Assembly (NCBI GenBank): GCA_018268355.1
Contig: JAFDWR010000001.1
Span: 1,141,858 to 1,205,857 of the forward strand
Length of the DNA stretch: 64,000 bases
From: Armatimonadota bacterium
GTDB taxonomy: Bacteria; Armatimonadota; Fimbriimonadia; Fimbriimonadales; Fimbriimonadaceae
Direction: 5' to 3'
Positions 32,928 to 41,889 of this stretch are shown here, piece by piece. A program made the position numbers and the translations under genes. The stretch's first letter is position 1. Each line of letters starts with the position of its first letter. The notes beneath the pieces were generated by a model, which saw only the letters and a program-made list of their open reading frames with translations, did not search any database and was not told the origin of the DNA.

Positions 32928-34342
32928 ATGATCCAAACGGGGACGGAGAGCAGCGCAAATGCCGGGAAGACGAAGATCCCAACAAACGCGGTGCGGCCGT
33001 CCCCCGGGCGGACCTCGATGAGGCGCGTTTCGTCCTCGCCAGGGGTGAGGCGGATCAGCTCCTCGCCGGTGGCGGCAAACGCCCCCGAGATGCCCAGCGA
33101 ACCCACTCGGATGACAGGCGTGCCCGATTCGACCGCTCGAAACGCGGCGACCTGATACAGCTCGGTCATCACGAACGAACCCTGGTACCAATCGTCGATC
33201 GAGAGAATCGAAACCAGGTTGGAGCCCGCCTGAGCTTGGCGAATCGCGAGGTCCGGGAATTGGCCCTCAAAGCAAAGCAGCGGCCCCACCGTCAGGTTTC
33301 CGACCGACAACTGGCCGAGCTTCTCGCCCGGAGCAAGGTCGCCGCTCGGAAGGTTGAACGACTGCAGAAACTTCAACTGGTCGCGAAGGGGGACGAACTC
33401 GCCGAATATCACGAGCCGCACCTTGTCGGCATAGCTGTACTTGCCCCGGTCATAGGCAAGCGCCGATTGGTGAGCCTGGTTGTCCTGTCGCTGCGCCCCG
33501 TAGACCGCTGCGATCTCGATACCATCGCCCCAGGGCGGCGGCCCTGAAGGAGTACCGAGGGACGTCGTGATCCCCTCCGGAAGGAACAAGATGTCGGCCT
33601 GGTCGGCCTTGGCGCGTTTCGCCGCGCGCTGGGTGGCGGCCATGAGCTTGGTCCGGAGAACGTCCTTGGCGGTGTACGCCTGATCCACGCCGATCTGGCC
33701 AATCGCGACTCGAATCGGCGGACGCTGGCCCGGACGGGGCCACAAAAGGCCAACCAGGAGCAGCACGACGAACGCACCGCCATAACGCATCGCTGGGCCG
33801 TGATTCCGGGCTCGCACCGTCGCCGCGACCGCCACCGCGGGGAGACAAACCCACGCAGAAACGAGGAAAACGGTCCCGAAGCGGGCAAGGCCGATGAGAT
33901 GCGGCGCGGTACTTAGCGGATTCGCGAGCAGCGCGAAGGGAAACGCAAGGACCGGGAAATAGCTCCGCGCGACCTCGATGCCGGCCCAAAGCAGCGGCAC
34001 CAACCACGGTTTTCCGTCCCGAAATGCCCGCGCGGCCAGCCCGCCAAACAAGGCGAACCAAGGCGCGCTCAGCGCAATACAGAGCACCCAGGGAATGAGC
34101 GCCAGAGCGAGGCTGCCGGTCCAACGCTCGACAAAGCTGATCATGAAGATAAACCGGAAGCCCATGAAGAGCACGCCGAAAACCCAGCCGCTCCGTGCGC
34201 CGCGGGTTCCCTCCTGGCTTAGCGAGAAGAACCACGGGATGAGCGCGAGGAGGGCAAACTCGGAGATCCCCACCGGCGGGAAGGCGAGCGAAAGCAGCAA
34301 CGCCGACAGCGCGGGGGGCCACGCCCTAGCGATGGACGCCAT
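32882..34342 (-). CDS. lnt: Apolipoprotein N-acyltransferase
   Basis: Adds the third acyl chain to bacterial lipoproteins in the inner membrane, a diderm feature. 486 aa. Six or so N-terminal membrane segments, then a nitrilase-like domain. Catalytic Glu is in LFLPEGITT (about residue 256), Lys in DKVRLVIFGEF (about 306) and Cys in GPLLCFEGQ (about 357), matching the Glu-Lys-Cys triad. A last membrane helix ends in a Ser-rich tail produced by the overlap with the amylase gene. ATG 34342 is preferred; the frame opens upstream to 34384. It overlaps the phosphatase 3' end. Confidence 0.93.
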   Translation of the reverse strand: MASIARAWPPALSALLLSLAFPPVGISEFALLALIPWFFSLSQEGTRGARSGWVFGVLFMGFRFIFMISFVERWTGSLALALIPWVLCIALSAPWFALFGGLAARAFRDGKPWLVPLLWAGIEVARSYFPVLAFPFALLANPLSTAPHLIGLARFGTVFLVSAWVCLPAVAVAATVRARNHGPAMRYGGAFVVLLLVGLLWPRPGQRPPIRVAIGQIGVDQAYTAKDVLRTKLMAATQRAAKRAKADQADILFLPEGITTSLGTPSGPPPWGDGIEIAAVYGAQRQDNQAHQSALAYDRGKYSYADKVRLVIFGEFVPLRDQLKFLQSFNLPSGDLAPGEKLGQLSVGNLTVGPLLCFEGQFPDLAIRQAQAGSNLVSILSIDDWYQGSFVMTELYQVAAFRAVESGTPVIRVGSLGISGAFAATGEELIRLTPGEDETRLIEVRPGDGRTAFVGIFVFPAFALLSVPVWIIYGKIRRSSSSSSTS

Positions 34343-34967
34343 CAAGGTTGCCTCCGAGGGTGTTGATTCGGTCGAGGTGGGCAATGTCGCTCAGGCGGTG
34401 GAGCCGCCACGAGCCTTCGGGCAGCCGGTGAAGCTCGGTCACCGACGCGTTGTGAAAACTGAACGCCCGCGCGGTGACGAGGCTCCCGCCGATGAGCTTG
34501 GCGAGAACGAGCGACAAGGTCCCGCCGTGGGAGACAATCGCGACCGGCTGTTGCGCTTTGGCGATCAGCTCGGGAAGAGGCGAAAGTCGGTTCCACACGT
34601 CGCGGATCGATTCTCCGCCCGGAGGCCTCACATCGGCTTTGTGGACGCCTTGGGCGACCGACGCCTCGTCAATGTTGGACCCGATTTCTCGAAAGTGCAG
34701 CCCCTCCCACTCGCCGAAGCTCCGCTCGCGGAGCAGCTCGACGGTCTTGAGCGTTGCCCCTACCGAGAGGGCGACCGGCTCGGCGGTTTGCATCGCCCTG
34801 AGAAGGTCGCTCGACCAGACTTCATGGATCTCGTGCGTCGCGAGGTGTTCGGCAAGGGCCTGAGCCTGTTGTTGCCCGACGTCGTCGAGCGGAATATCGG
34901 CGTGGCCCTGGGCGCGGTGAGCGGCATTCCACTCGGTTTGTCCGTGTCGAATGAGCAGCAGCCGCAT
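34326..34967 (-). CDS. Histidine phosphatase family protein
   Basis: 213 aa, phosphoglycerate-mutase-like phosphatase fold. The active-site motif RHGQTEWN has the phospho-accepting His; the second His is in VSHGGTLSL; Glu is in ERSFGEWEG. The substrate is not readable; relatives act on phosphosugars, nucleotides or alpha-ribazole phosphate. ATG 34967 has TATAAC 6 nt upstream, compatible with a leaderless start. Its 3' end overlaps the lnt start by 17 bp, so the two are cotranscribed. Confidence 0.88.
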   Translation of the reverse strand: MRLLLIRHGQTEWNAAHRAQGHADIPLDDVGQQQAQALAEHLATHEIHEVWSSDLLRAMQTAEPVALSVGATLKTVELLRERSFGEWEGLHFREIGSNIDEASVAQGVHKADVRPPGGESIRDVWNRLSPLPELIAKAQQPVAIVSHGGTLSLVLAKLIGGSLVTARAFSFHNASVTELHRLPEGSWRLHRLSDIAHLDRINTLGGNLDGVHR

Positions 34968-34973
34968 CCCTCG

Positions 34974-34979
34974 GTTATA
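34974..34979 (-). promoter_or_regulatory. -10-like element 6 nt before the histidine phosphatase ATG
   Basis: Minus strand TATAAC-CGAGGG-ATG. It departs from TANNNT only in the last base; spacing matches the other leaderless candidates. Confidence 0.4.
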
Positions 34980-34982
34980 CCG

Positions 34983-35891
34983 TCAGGCCTGCCACGGCTT
35001 GAGTTCGCCGAGCTCGTTTCCGGTCGGGCCAACGCCGAGCGCGCCCACTCGGAGCGTCTTCACCGGCACCGGCTTTTCGGCGGGCGAAAGAAGGTGGACC
35101 ACGCCGACCTCAAAGTCGATCCGGTCAAGAATCGCCATGCAGATCTCTTCGTTGCTCGCCTTCGCGAGGGCAGCGAGTCGACGAGCGTATCGATCCGGCG
35201 GGGCGACCAGCAGCCGCTGGCAGTGGAAGTGGTCAAGCGCTCGCGAGGCAAGGGAATCCTCAATTTCGCCGTCTTGGATGATGAAAAGCGTGCTGCCCTG
35301 GACCTCGACCCGGAGCGCGTCGCGCAGACCCACCCCATGCGCCTCGGTGGGCCGGATCAGCTCGCCCGACCCGAGTCGAACGCCCTCGAGGGTCAGGTTG
35401 GTCAACAGCTCTTCGTGCGGGGTCGATTCGTCGATCAGTTTCATCCACTGCGCCTTGCGCTGGGAGATCTGAATCGCGAGGGGGAAGGCGGACTCAACCT
35501 CGACATGCTCGGCGAGGCAGGGCAGGTGGTCCACGTCAATCGGGGTTCCATCCGCCACGATCACCCGCTCGGGCCGAAGCAGCTCGATCAGAAGCAGGAG
35601 CGACTGGAACCCGAGCGGCGACGGTCGATAGGGCGGGAGTAGGACAGTATCGCCGGGTTGCACGAGGGTCGCGGCGGCCAGCAGCACCACATGGGGCGCG
35701 GACATCGCCTGGAGCGAGCCGAAGAACCGCGAACCGACGAGCTTGCCGCCCTCGTTGCGCCAGAACCGTCCGGGACAGGTCTGGGTCGCTTCCGCAGGAT
35801 CAAGACACACGAGCCCTTCGCCCTTGGCGATGCATTCGCGCAACCAAGACTTCCATTGAACGCCGTCATGTCCAAGGAGAAGGACGCACAT
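34983..35891 (-). CDS. Conserved-looking protein of unknown function
   Basis: 302 aa, cytoplasmic by appearance. It starts like a nucleotide-binding protein (MCVLLLGHDGVQWKSWL) but the expected Walker A Gly-Lys-Ser/Thr is absent. The middle contains hydrophobic strands (VVLLAAATLVQPGDTVLLPP; LLLLIELLRPERVIVADG). No catalytic motif is recognised. It lies between the phosphatase gene and the methylisocitrate-lyase-like gene on the same strand, 10 nt after the latter's stop, so cotranscription is likely. Confidence 0.7.
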   Translation of the reverse strand: MCVLLLGHDGVQWKSWLRECIAKGEGLVCLDPAEATQTCPGRFWRNEGGKLVGSRFFGSLQAMSAPHVVLLAAATLVQPGDTVLLPPYRPSPLGFQSLLLLIELLRPERVIVADGTPIDVDHLPCLAEHVEVESAFPLAIQISQRKAQWMKLIDESTPHEELLTNLTLEGVRLGSGELIRPTEAHGVGLRDALRVEVQGSTLFIIQDGEIEDSLASRALDHFHCQRLLVAPPDRYARRLAALAKASNEEICMAILDRIDFEVGVVHLLSPAEKPVPVKTLRVGALGVGPTGNELGELKPWQA

Positions 35892-35901
35892 GAGGGGAAC
35901 C

Positions 35902-36789
35902 TCAGAACTTCAGAGCCTGGTCGCGCTCGGCATAAGCCTCGTAGTCGAGGGTGGCGTAAAGCTCCTTTCGAGTGCGCATCTTGTCCATGTATCCGGCCTG
36001 GGTGCCCGTGGCGAGTAGCTCGGCGTAAAACTCCTCGATCGCTTTCAGCATCACGCGCAGGGCGGTGACCGGGAAGATCACCATGTTGTAGCCCAGCTCC
36101 TCGAACCTCGCCGCGCTGATGAGCGGCGTCTTTCCAAACTCGGTCATGTTCGCGAGAAGAGGCACCGAGATCGCATCGCGGAACGCGGCAAACTCGCCCT
36201 CGTCGATCAGCCCTTCGGGGAAGATCGCGTCCGCGCCCGCATCGATGTAGGCCTTTGCCCGTGCAATCGCGCCGTCGAGACCCTCGATACCGCGAGCGTC
36301 CGTCCGAGCGACGATCATGAACGAGCTGTCGCGCTTGGCGTCGACCGCCGACCGGACCTTGCTGCACATGTGCGCGGTGGGGATGACGTCCTTGCCGTCA
36401 AGGTGGCCACATCGCTTTGGGCTGACCTGGTCTTCGATGTGAATCCCCGCGAGGCCTGCCCGCTCCATCTCGATCACCGTCCGAACGACGTTCCAGGTTT
36501 CCCCAAACCCGGTGTCGGCATCGCTGAGGATCGGAATTGGCGCAACTGTGGTGGCTTGGCCTGCGACTGCCGCCATCTCGTTGAGCGTCATCAGGGCGAT
36601 GTCGGGCACCCCGAGGACCTGGTTGGTCATCGCTCCCCCGCTGAGATAGACCGCCCTTGCGCCCTGCTTGTAGGCCGCGAGTGCAGACAAGGCGCTGAAC
36701 GCTCCCGGCATCACCACAATCCCCGACGACATGAGGTCTCGGAGGACCTGACCTGGGCGATGAAGGGGAGGTTGGATCATGGAAACCAC
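35902..36789 (-). CDS. prpB: Methylisocitrate lyase-like (isocitrate lyase/PEP mutase family)
   Basis: Probably cleaves 2-methylisocitrate to pyruvate and succinate in propionate breakdown. 295 aa. Family motifs: SDADTGFGE (metal site), IEDQVSPKRCGHLDGK with the catalytic Cys, VARTDARG, and the PrpB-typical ANMTEFGKTP. No prpC or prpD is adjacent, although the citrate synthase at 16674 is of the type that can include 2-methylcitrate synthase. The start is GTG 36789 (TAGCAT 8 nt upstream) or ATG 36780. First gene of a unit running into the unknown gene at 34983. Confidence 0.82.
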   Translation of the reverse strand: MVSMIQPPLHRPGQVLRDLMSSGIVVMPGAFSALSALAAYKQGARAVYLSGGAMTNQVLGVPDIALMTLNEMAAVAGQATTVAPIPILSDADTGFGETWNVVRTVIEMERAGLAGIHIEDQVSPKRCGHLDGKDVIPTAHMCSKVRSAVDAKRDSSFMIVARTDARGIEGLDGAIARAKAYIDAGADAIFPEGLIDEGEFAAFRDAISVPLLANMTEFGKTPLISAARFEELGYNMVIFPVTALRVMLKAIEEFYAELLATGTQAGYMDKMRTRKELYATLDYEAYAERDQALKF

Positions 36790-36861
36790 ATGTGCTAATG
36801 CTAGGATTTTGAATCTCGAGCTAAGGAACGGCCCTTAACGTGCTGATTTTACAAGGTAACG

Positions 36862-37455
36862 ATGTCGATCTTTCTGTGCATCACGCTGATCTTGATTGTG
36901 GCGGTAGCCGCTTGGCTACGAATGCGCCACCTTGCCAAGGTGCGTGCGAGCGTGAAAGTCGTCGAGGTCGCCGGGCCGAGTCTGGAAGACGGTCTCGCAG
37001 AGATTGCCGCTGAGCTTGAGCGGAAGATCCTAGAGATTGAGGCTTCGGGAATGGCTCTCACCGGAAAGAACGTGAACATCGTTTGTGCTCAGGGTCACGT
37101 TCACGTTTACAACGAATTCCTCCGCAACCGGTCCAACGACAGCGTCCCCGACCGCGGTCTCTTTGTTGACCAGTTCAACAAGGCCTTTTGGGATCCCAAC
37201 CTCGGTTATCGCGGCCCCAAGCATCAGCACCTGACTCCTGGGCAGGGCATGGGATGGGTTCCGACCTCGTTCGGCTGTCCGGACTGCGGCGAGCGACACC
37301 ACAGTTTTGAGAACTTTGAGATGGTGAGCTACACCACCTGCGGCGCGCACCTTGTTCGCCGCGGCGTGAACGAATGCCCGATCTGCGCGGCGATTCACGA
37401 AGCCAGCCTTGCCGAGTTTCAGCTTCGCGCCAAGCAAACCCGTCGATCGGCCTAA
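36862..37455 (+). CDS. Membrane-anchored protein with a Cys/His metal-binding C-terminus
   Basis: 197 aa. One N-terminal transmembrane helix (SIFLCITLILIVAVAAWL), a helical segment (about residues 25-65), then a domain rich in His and Trp. A C-terminal zinc-ribbon-like region has CPDCGERHH, CGAHLV and CPIC, four to five Cys in pairs. AAGG lies before the ATG. No family recognised. It sits 38 nt upstream of uvrB in the same direction, possibly in the same transcript. Confidence 0.68.
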   Translation: MSIFLCITLILIVAVAAWLRMRHLAKVRASVKVVEVAGPSLEDGLAEIAAELERKILEIEASGMALTGKNVNIVCAQGHVHVYNEFLRNRSNDSVPDRGLFVDQFNKAFWDPNLGYRGPKHQHLTPGQGMGWVPTSFGCPDCGERHHSFENFEMVSYTTCGAHLVRRGVNECPICAAIHEASLAEFQLRAKQTRRSA

Positions 37456-37493
37456 CGAACTGCTCCGGAGTGGAGTAGGCTTTAGGTAGACGA

Positions 37494-39563
37494 ATGGCGA
37501 TTGTTCAGTACGACTACCCGTTGCGCCTTGCGCAGGATTTTTCGCCAAAGGGTGATCAGGCGACCGCCATCGCGGGCCTGGTGGATGGCCTTGAATCGGG
37601 CTACCGATTCCAAACCCTCCTCGGTGCGACGGGAACAGGAAAGACCTACACGATGGCCTCGGTGATTGCGCAGTCGCAACGACCTGCGCTCATCCTTGCC
37701 CACAACAAGACGCTTGCCGCTCAGCTTTGCCAAGAGTTCCGAGCCTTTTTCCCCGAGAATTCGGTTCAATACTTTATTAGTTATTACGACTACTATCAAC
37801 CGGAAGCCTACGTTCCCGGAACCGACCTTTACATCGAAAAGGACTCCAGCGTGAACGAGGAAATCGAGCGACTACGGCACGCCGCCACCCACGCGCTGCT
37901 TGAACGACGGGACGTGGTTCTCGTGGCCAGTGTGTCGTGTATCTATGGCCTGGGTAGCCCTGACGAGTACTCCGAGGCCGTCGTCACCTTCAAAAAGGAC
38001 GAGGTCTTTGACCTTCACACCGTCACCGAGAAGCTCGTCCAGATGCAGTTCACGCGGAACAACATCGCGCTGGAGCGCGGCACCTTCCGGCTGCGCGGCG
38101 ACACCCTTGAGATTCAACCTAAGGACGAAGAAGTCATCACGCGCATCGAGTTCTTCGGCGATACGATTGAGCGCATCCGACTCCTCGACCCACTGACCGG
38201 CGAAGTCATCGACGAGCCGTCGCAAGTCAGCGTCTTCCCCGCCACTCACTACGTCACGCCGTGGGAGCGGATGGATGAAGTCATTGAGCAGATCAAGGAA
38301 GAGCTCGACCAGCAAGAGGAGTACTTCAAGGCCCAGGGCAAGCTGCTTGAGGCGCAGCGGATTCGTCAGCGCACTGAGTTTGACCTCGAGATGATGCGCG
38401 AGGTCGGCTATTGCACGGGCATTGAGAACTATTCCCGCTACTTTGATGGTCGCGAGCCGGGCACCGCGCCGTTCACCCTTCTCGACTTCTTGCCGTCAGA
38501 TGCGATCGTCTTCATTGACGAGAGCCACCAGACGCTGCCGCAGATTCGCGCGATGTACAACGGCGACCGACAGCGTAAGTCGGTGCTCGTTGACTACGGG
38601 TTCCGGCTCCCTTCAGCGCTCGACAATCGGCCGCTCAAGTTCGAAGAGTTCCTTGAGCGCGTGCCCCAGGTTGTCTTCGTCTCCGCGACGCCGGGGCCGT
38701 TCGAGAAGGAAGTCCAGAACCAAGTGGTTCAGCAGATCATTCGCCCGACCTATCTGGTCGATCCCGAAGTCGACATCCGACCCACCAAGGGCCAGATCGA
38801 TGACCTCATGCATGAGATCAAGGAGGTTGTCGCGACCGGCAAGCGCGTCCTCGTTACCACGCTGACGAAGAAGATGGCGGAGGACCTCACCGGCTACCTC
38901 CAGGACCTTGCGATCAAGGTGCAGTACATCCACTCGAACGTCCACTCGCTCGACCGCCCCGAGATCCTGCGGGACCTGCGGCTTGGCGTCTACGACGTGG
39001 TCGTCGGGGTGAACCTCCTGCGTGAAGGTTTGGACCTTCCCGAAGTGGCGTTGGTCGCGATTTTGGATGCGGACAAGGAAGGCTTCCTCCGATCCGAAAC
39101 CTCGCTCATCCAGACCATCGGTCGTGCCGCTCGAAACGTCGAGGGTCGAGTTATTATGTACGCTGATCATATCACGGGCTCGATGCAGCGCGCGATCGAT
39201 GAGACAAACCGCCGCCGCGAGACCCAGCTTGCCTACAACCGCGAGCATGGCGTTTCGCCGTACACCGTGCAAAAGAGCGTTCGCGAGACCGTGCGGTCGT
39301 ACGATGCGGTGGCCGAGGTCACCGCGCAATACAACTCTGAGGTGGCCTCCAAGCTGGGCGAGGGCGAAGTCCGATTGGAAGACCTTCCGATGCTGATCGG
39401 CTCGCTGGAGAAGCAGATGAAGGACCTCGCGAAGTCGATGGAGTTTGAGCAGGCGGCGAAGGTCCGCGATGAGATTCTTGAGCTGCGCAAGCTGATGGGG
39501 ACGAGCGACGGCAAGCTTGGCCAGGAGAGACGACGACTGCCGGGTGCAAGGTCGCGACGATGA
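37494..39563 (+). CDS. uvrB: UvrABC excinuclease subunit B
   Basis: Damage-verifying helicase-like subunit of nucleotide excision repair. 689 aa. Walker A GATGTGKTYT (about residue 45), the beta-hairpin YYDYYQPEAY (about 95), DESHQTLPQ (about 342), helicase motif VI QTIGRAARN, and the C-terminal UVR domain that contacts UvrC (LEKQMKDLAKSMEFEQAAK). Full length. ATGA overlap with deoA downstream. Confidence 0.97.
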   Translation: MAIVQYDYPLRLAQDFSPKGDQATAIAGLVDGLESGYRFQTLLGATGTGKTYTMASVIAQSQRPALILAHNKTLAAQLCQEFRAFFPENSVQYFISYYDYYQPEAYVPGTDLYIEKDSSVNEEIERLRHAATHALLERRDVVLVASVSCIYGLGSPDEYSEAVVTFKKDEVFDLHTVTEKLVQMQFTRNNIALERGTFRLRGDTLEIQPKDEEVITRIEFFGDTIERIRLLDPLTGEVIDEPSQVSVFPATHYVTPWERMDEVIEQIKEELDQQEEYFKAQGKLLEAQRIRQRTEFDLEMMREVGYCTGIENYSRYFDGREPGTAPFTLLDFLPSDAIVFIDESHQTLPQIRAMYNGDRQRKSVLVDYGFRLPSALDNRPLKFEEFLERVPQVVFVSATPGPFEKEVQNQVVQQIIRPTYLVDPEVDIRPTKGQIDDLMHEIKEVVATGKRVLVTTLTKKMAEDLTGYLQDLAIKVQYIHSNVHSLDRPEILRDLRLGVYDVVVGVNLLREGLDLPEVALVAILDADKEGFLRSETSLIQTIGRAARNVEGRVIMYADHITGSMQRAIDETNRRRETQLAYNREHGVSPYTVQKSVRETVRSYDAVAEVTAQYNSEVASKLGEGEVRLEDLPMLIGSLEKQMKDLAKSMEFEQAAKVRDEILELRKLMGTSDGKLGQERRRLPGARSRR

Positions 39564-40852
39564 GCTTTTCGATTGCCCATTTCCTCGCCGAACGGCGCGA
39601 CGGCGCGGTCCATCGACGGGAAGACCTCCTGGATTTTGCCCGCCTGGCCGGTTCAAAAGAGCTTCCGGACTACCAAATCTCGGCATGGCTGATGGCGGCC
39701 TACCTGAATCCCCTGAGCCTAGAAGAGACAGTCGGGCTGACCCTGGGCATGGCGGAAAGCGGCGAGCGGCTCGACCTTGCAGGCCTCCCGAAGCCGTGGG
39801 TAGATAAGCACAGCACGGGTGGCGTGGGCGACAAGACGACGCTGGTTCTTCTTCCCCTTCTCGCCGCCTGCGGCCTCACCATGGTGAAGATGAGCGGTCG
39901 TGGACTAGGAATCACGGGCGGAACAATTGATAAGCTCGCTTCTATTCCTGGATTTCGGACCGACCTTTCGAGCCAGGAGATGATTGAACAAGCGAGTCGG
40001 ATCGGGCTTGCCCTCACCGGCCAAACGCCCGCCCTTGCCCCCGCGGACGGCGTGCTCTATGGCCTTCGCGATGTCACCCAGACCGTCGCCTCAATCCCTC
40101 TCATTGTCAGCAGCATCCTCAGCAAGAAGATCGCAGGTGGGGCGGAAGTGATTGGCCTTGACGTGAAGTGCGGCTCGGGCGCCTTCATGCCCACCGCCGA
40201 GGCCGCAGAGGAGCTCGCAACCTGGCTGTCAAAGGTCGGAAAGGCATGCGGACTCAGTCTCCACGTCACGATCACCGACATGGACCAGCCGCTCGGACAG
40301 GCGGCGGGCAACTTGATCGAGGTACGAGAGGCCTTCCGGGTCCTGTCGCGCCAAGCCCTGAGTCCGAACGAGAAGCGGTTTGAGAACTTGTGCATCGAGC
40401 TCGCCACTGAGACCCTCGAAGCGGTCGGGCAGCACGACGCCAAGGCGGTCGTGGAGAAAGCCCTCGATGAAGGCAAGGCCCTCGAGAAGGCCCTCGAATG
40501 GACAACCGGGCAGGGCGCAACCACCTCCCCGCTTGACCTCTCCGTCGCCGAACCCCGACAGACGATCACGGCAAACCAAAGCGGCTATGCCCAACAAGTC
40601 AGTGCGCTTAGGGTCGGCGAAGCAGTGCTTGAGATGGGCGGCGGAAGGAAGAAGAAAACCGACGTGATTGACCTCACGGTGGGCGTGGAAACCCTCGTCC
40701 AAGTGGGTGACAAGATCGACGCTGGCCAGGCGCTCTTTCACCTCCACGGGAATGCCGATCAGTGCGCGGCGGCGGCAGCCGTGCTCCAAGATGCGGTGAC
40801 CGTGGTGCAAACCCCCGTCGAGCCGAGACCACTGATCCTCAAGCGACTCTAA
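39560..40852 (+). CDS. deoA: Pyrimidine-nucleoside/thymidine phosphorylase
   Basis: Phosphorolysis of thymidine or uridine for nucleoside salvage. 430 aa. Phosphate-site motif KHSTGGVGDKT and base-site residues RDVT...SSILSKK are present. The common SGRGLGHTGG motif reads SGRGLGITGG: the His implicated in base binding in E. coli thymidine phosphorylase is Ile118 (codon 39911-39913). Specificity may differ. Translationally coupled to uvrB; the stop overlaps the convergent corA stop. Confidence 0.92.
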   Translation: MSFSIAHFLAERRDGAVHRREDLLDFARLAGSKELPDYQISAWLMAAYLNPLSLEETVGLTLGMAESGERLDLAGLPKPWVDKHSTGGVGDKTTLVLLPLLAACGLTMVKMSGRGLGITGGTIDKLASIPGFRTDLSSQEMIEQASRIGLALTGQTPALAPADGVLYGLRDVTQTVASIPLIVSSILSKKIAGGAEVIGLDVKCGSGAFMPTAEAAEELATWLSKVGKACGLSLHVTITDMDQPLGQAAGNLIEVREAFRVLSRQALSPNEKRFENLCIELATETLEAVGQHDAKAVVEKALDEGKALEKALEWTTGQGATTSPLDLSVAEPRQTITANQSGYAQQVSALRVGEAVLEMGGGRKKKTDVIDLTVGVETLVQVGDKIDAGQALFHLHGNADQCAAAAAVLQDAVTVVQTPVEPRPLILKRL

Positions 40853-41811
40853 AGCCAGCGCTTGCGCTTGAAGATCCAAATGACCAGCAGTCCGCCCACC
40901 ACCATGAGCCCAATGGCCATCGGGTAGCCATATTGCCAGTCCAACTCCGGCATGGACTTGAAGTTCATCCCGTAGATGCCGGCGATAAGCGCACCGACCA
41001 TCAGAACCGTGCTGATGACGGTCATCTTCTTCACGACCTCGTTGAGGTTATTCGAGACGTTGCTGAGGTGAACGTCTAGCATCGAAGCCAGCGTTTCCCG
41101 GTTGGAGTCGATGAGATCAGAGAGTCGCAGGCAATGGTCGTAAACATCCTGGAAGTAGCGCTTCACCTCGTCGGTGAGGATCGGGTGCTCATGCCGCAGG
41201 AGCTGGTTGAGCACGTCTCTGAGCGGCACCACCGCGCGCCGTACGCTCCGAAAGCGCCGCTTCAGACCCAGAAGGTCGCGCACCTTGGTCAGGCTACCGT
41301 TGTAAATCTCATCGGCGACGTCGTCGACCGCGTCTTCCAGATCGTCAATGAGCGGGAAATAGGCGTCCACGATGCCATCAATGAGGGTGTGGAACAGCAT
41401 GCCAAGAGCCTCGGATCGATGCTTGCCGAGTGACTGCTTGCTCAGAGCCTCGATGCAATCCACCCGATGCTCGGCAACCGTGATCAGGCAGTTGCCCTTT
41501 GCAAAGAAGGCGATCTCTTCAAAGGCTTCGTCATGCGGAGCAGTCGCAACGAGGAAGAGGGTGCCGTCGAAGTCGGACATCGAGGGCCGTTCGTCGTGGC
41601 TAAGAGAGTCCTCGACCGCGAGCTCATGAAGGCCGAGGACCTCCATCATCATTTTTCGAGTGGCGATGCGGTCGCGGACCTGAATCTGAACCCATTGGGC
41701 GGTGGCCGCCGAGTCGAGCATCTCTCGAACCGCTTCCGGGCTGACCTCTGACCATTGATGCCCTTCCAAAACGGCAAGGGCTCGAATCTCATACGGTGCG
41801 GCTACGTCCAC
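40849..41811 (-). CDS. corA: CorA-type magnesium/cobalt transporter
   Basis: Inner-membrane divalent cation channel. 320 aa. Large N-terminal cytoplasmic domain and two C-terminal membrane helices, the first followed by the signature YGMNFKSMPEL (GMN). The basic tail KRKRWL is typical. The start is chosen as GTG 41811, because TAAACT lies 7 nt upstream and the longer frame (TTG 41838) begins inside the terminator of the upstream gene. No ATG is available near the N-terminus. Confidence 0.92.
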   Translation of the reverse strand: MDVAAPYEIRALAVLEGHQWSEVSPEAVREMLDSAATAQWVQIQVRDRIATRKMMMEVLGLHELAVEDSLSHDERPSMSDFDGTLFLVATAPHDEAFEEIAFFAKGNCLITVAEHRVDCIEALSKQSLGKHRSEALGMLFHTLIDGIVDAYFPLIDDLEDAVDDVADEIYNGSLTKVRDLLGLKRRFRSVRRAVVPLRDVLNQLLRHEHPILTDEVKRYFQDVYDHCLRLSDLIDSNRETLASMLDVHLSNVSNNLNEVVKKMTVISTVLMVGALIAGIYGMNFKSMPELDWQYGYPMAIGLMVVGGLLVIWIFKRKRWL

Positions 41812-41818
41812 GCCCCCT

Positions 41819-41824
41819 AGTTTA
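41819..41824 (-). promoter_or_regulatory. -10 element of a probable leaderless promoter (corA)
   Basis: Minus strand TAAACT-AGGGGGC-GTG: spacing 7 nt. It overlaps the end of the upstream gene's terminator region. Confidence 0.45.
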
Positions 41825-41836
41825 GATCGGGCAGAC

Positions 41837-41868
41837 AAAAAAAGGGCCGGCGTCTCACGGCCGACCCT
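41837..41868 (-). terminator. Terminator of isocitrate dehydrogenase
   Basis: On the minus strand AGGGTCGGCC... pairs with GCCGGCCCT (one mismatch), followed directly by seven T. Located 22 nt after the icd stop. Confidence 0.8.
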
Positions 41869-41889
41869 GATGCTTGTCCTCTTGCGGTC

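Noticed and set aside
34326-34967. Histidine phosphatase as CobC (alpha-ribazole phosphatase) linked to the B12 riboswitch
   Set aside because: The family motif is shared by many phosphatases and no cobalamin biosynthesis genes are nearby; the link cannot be supported.
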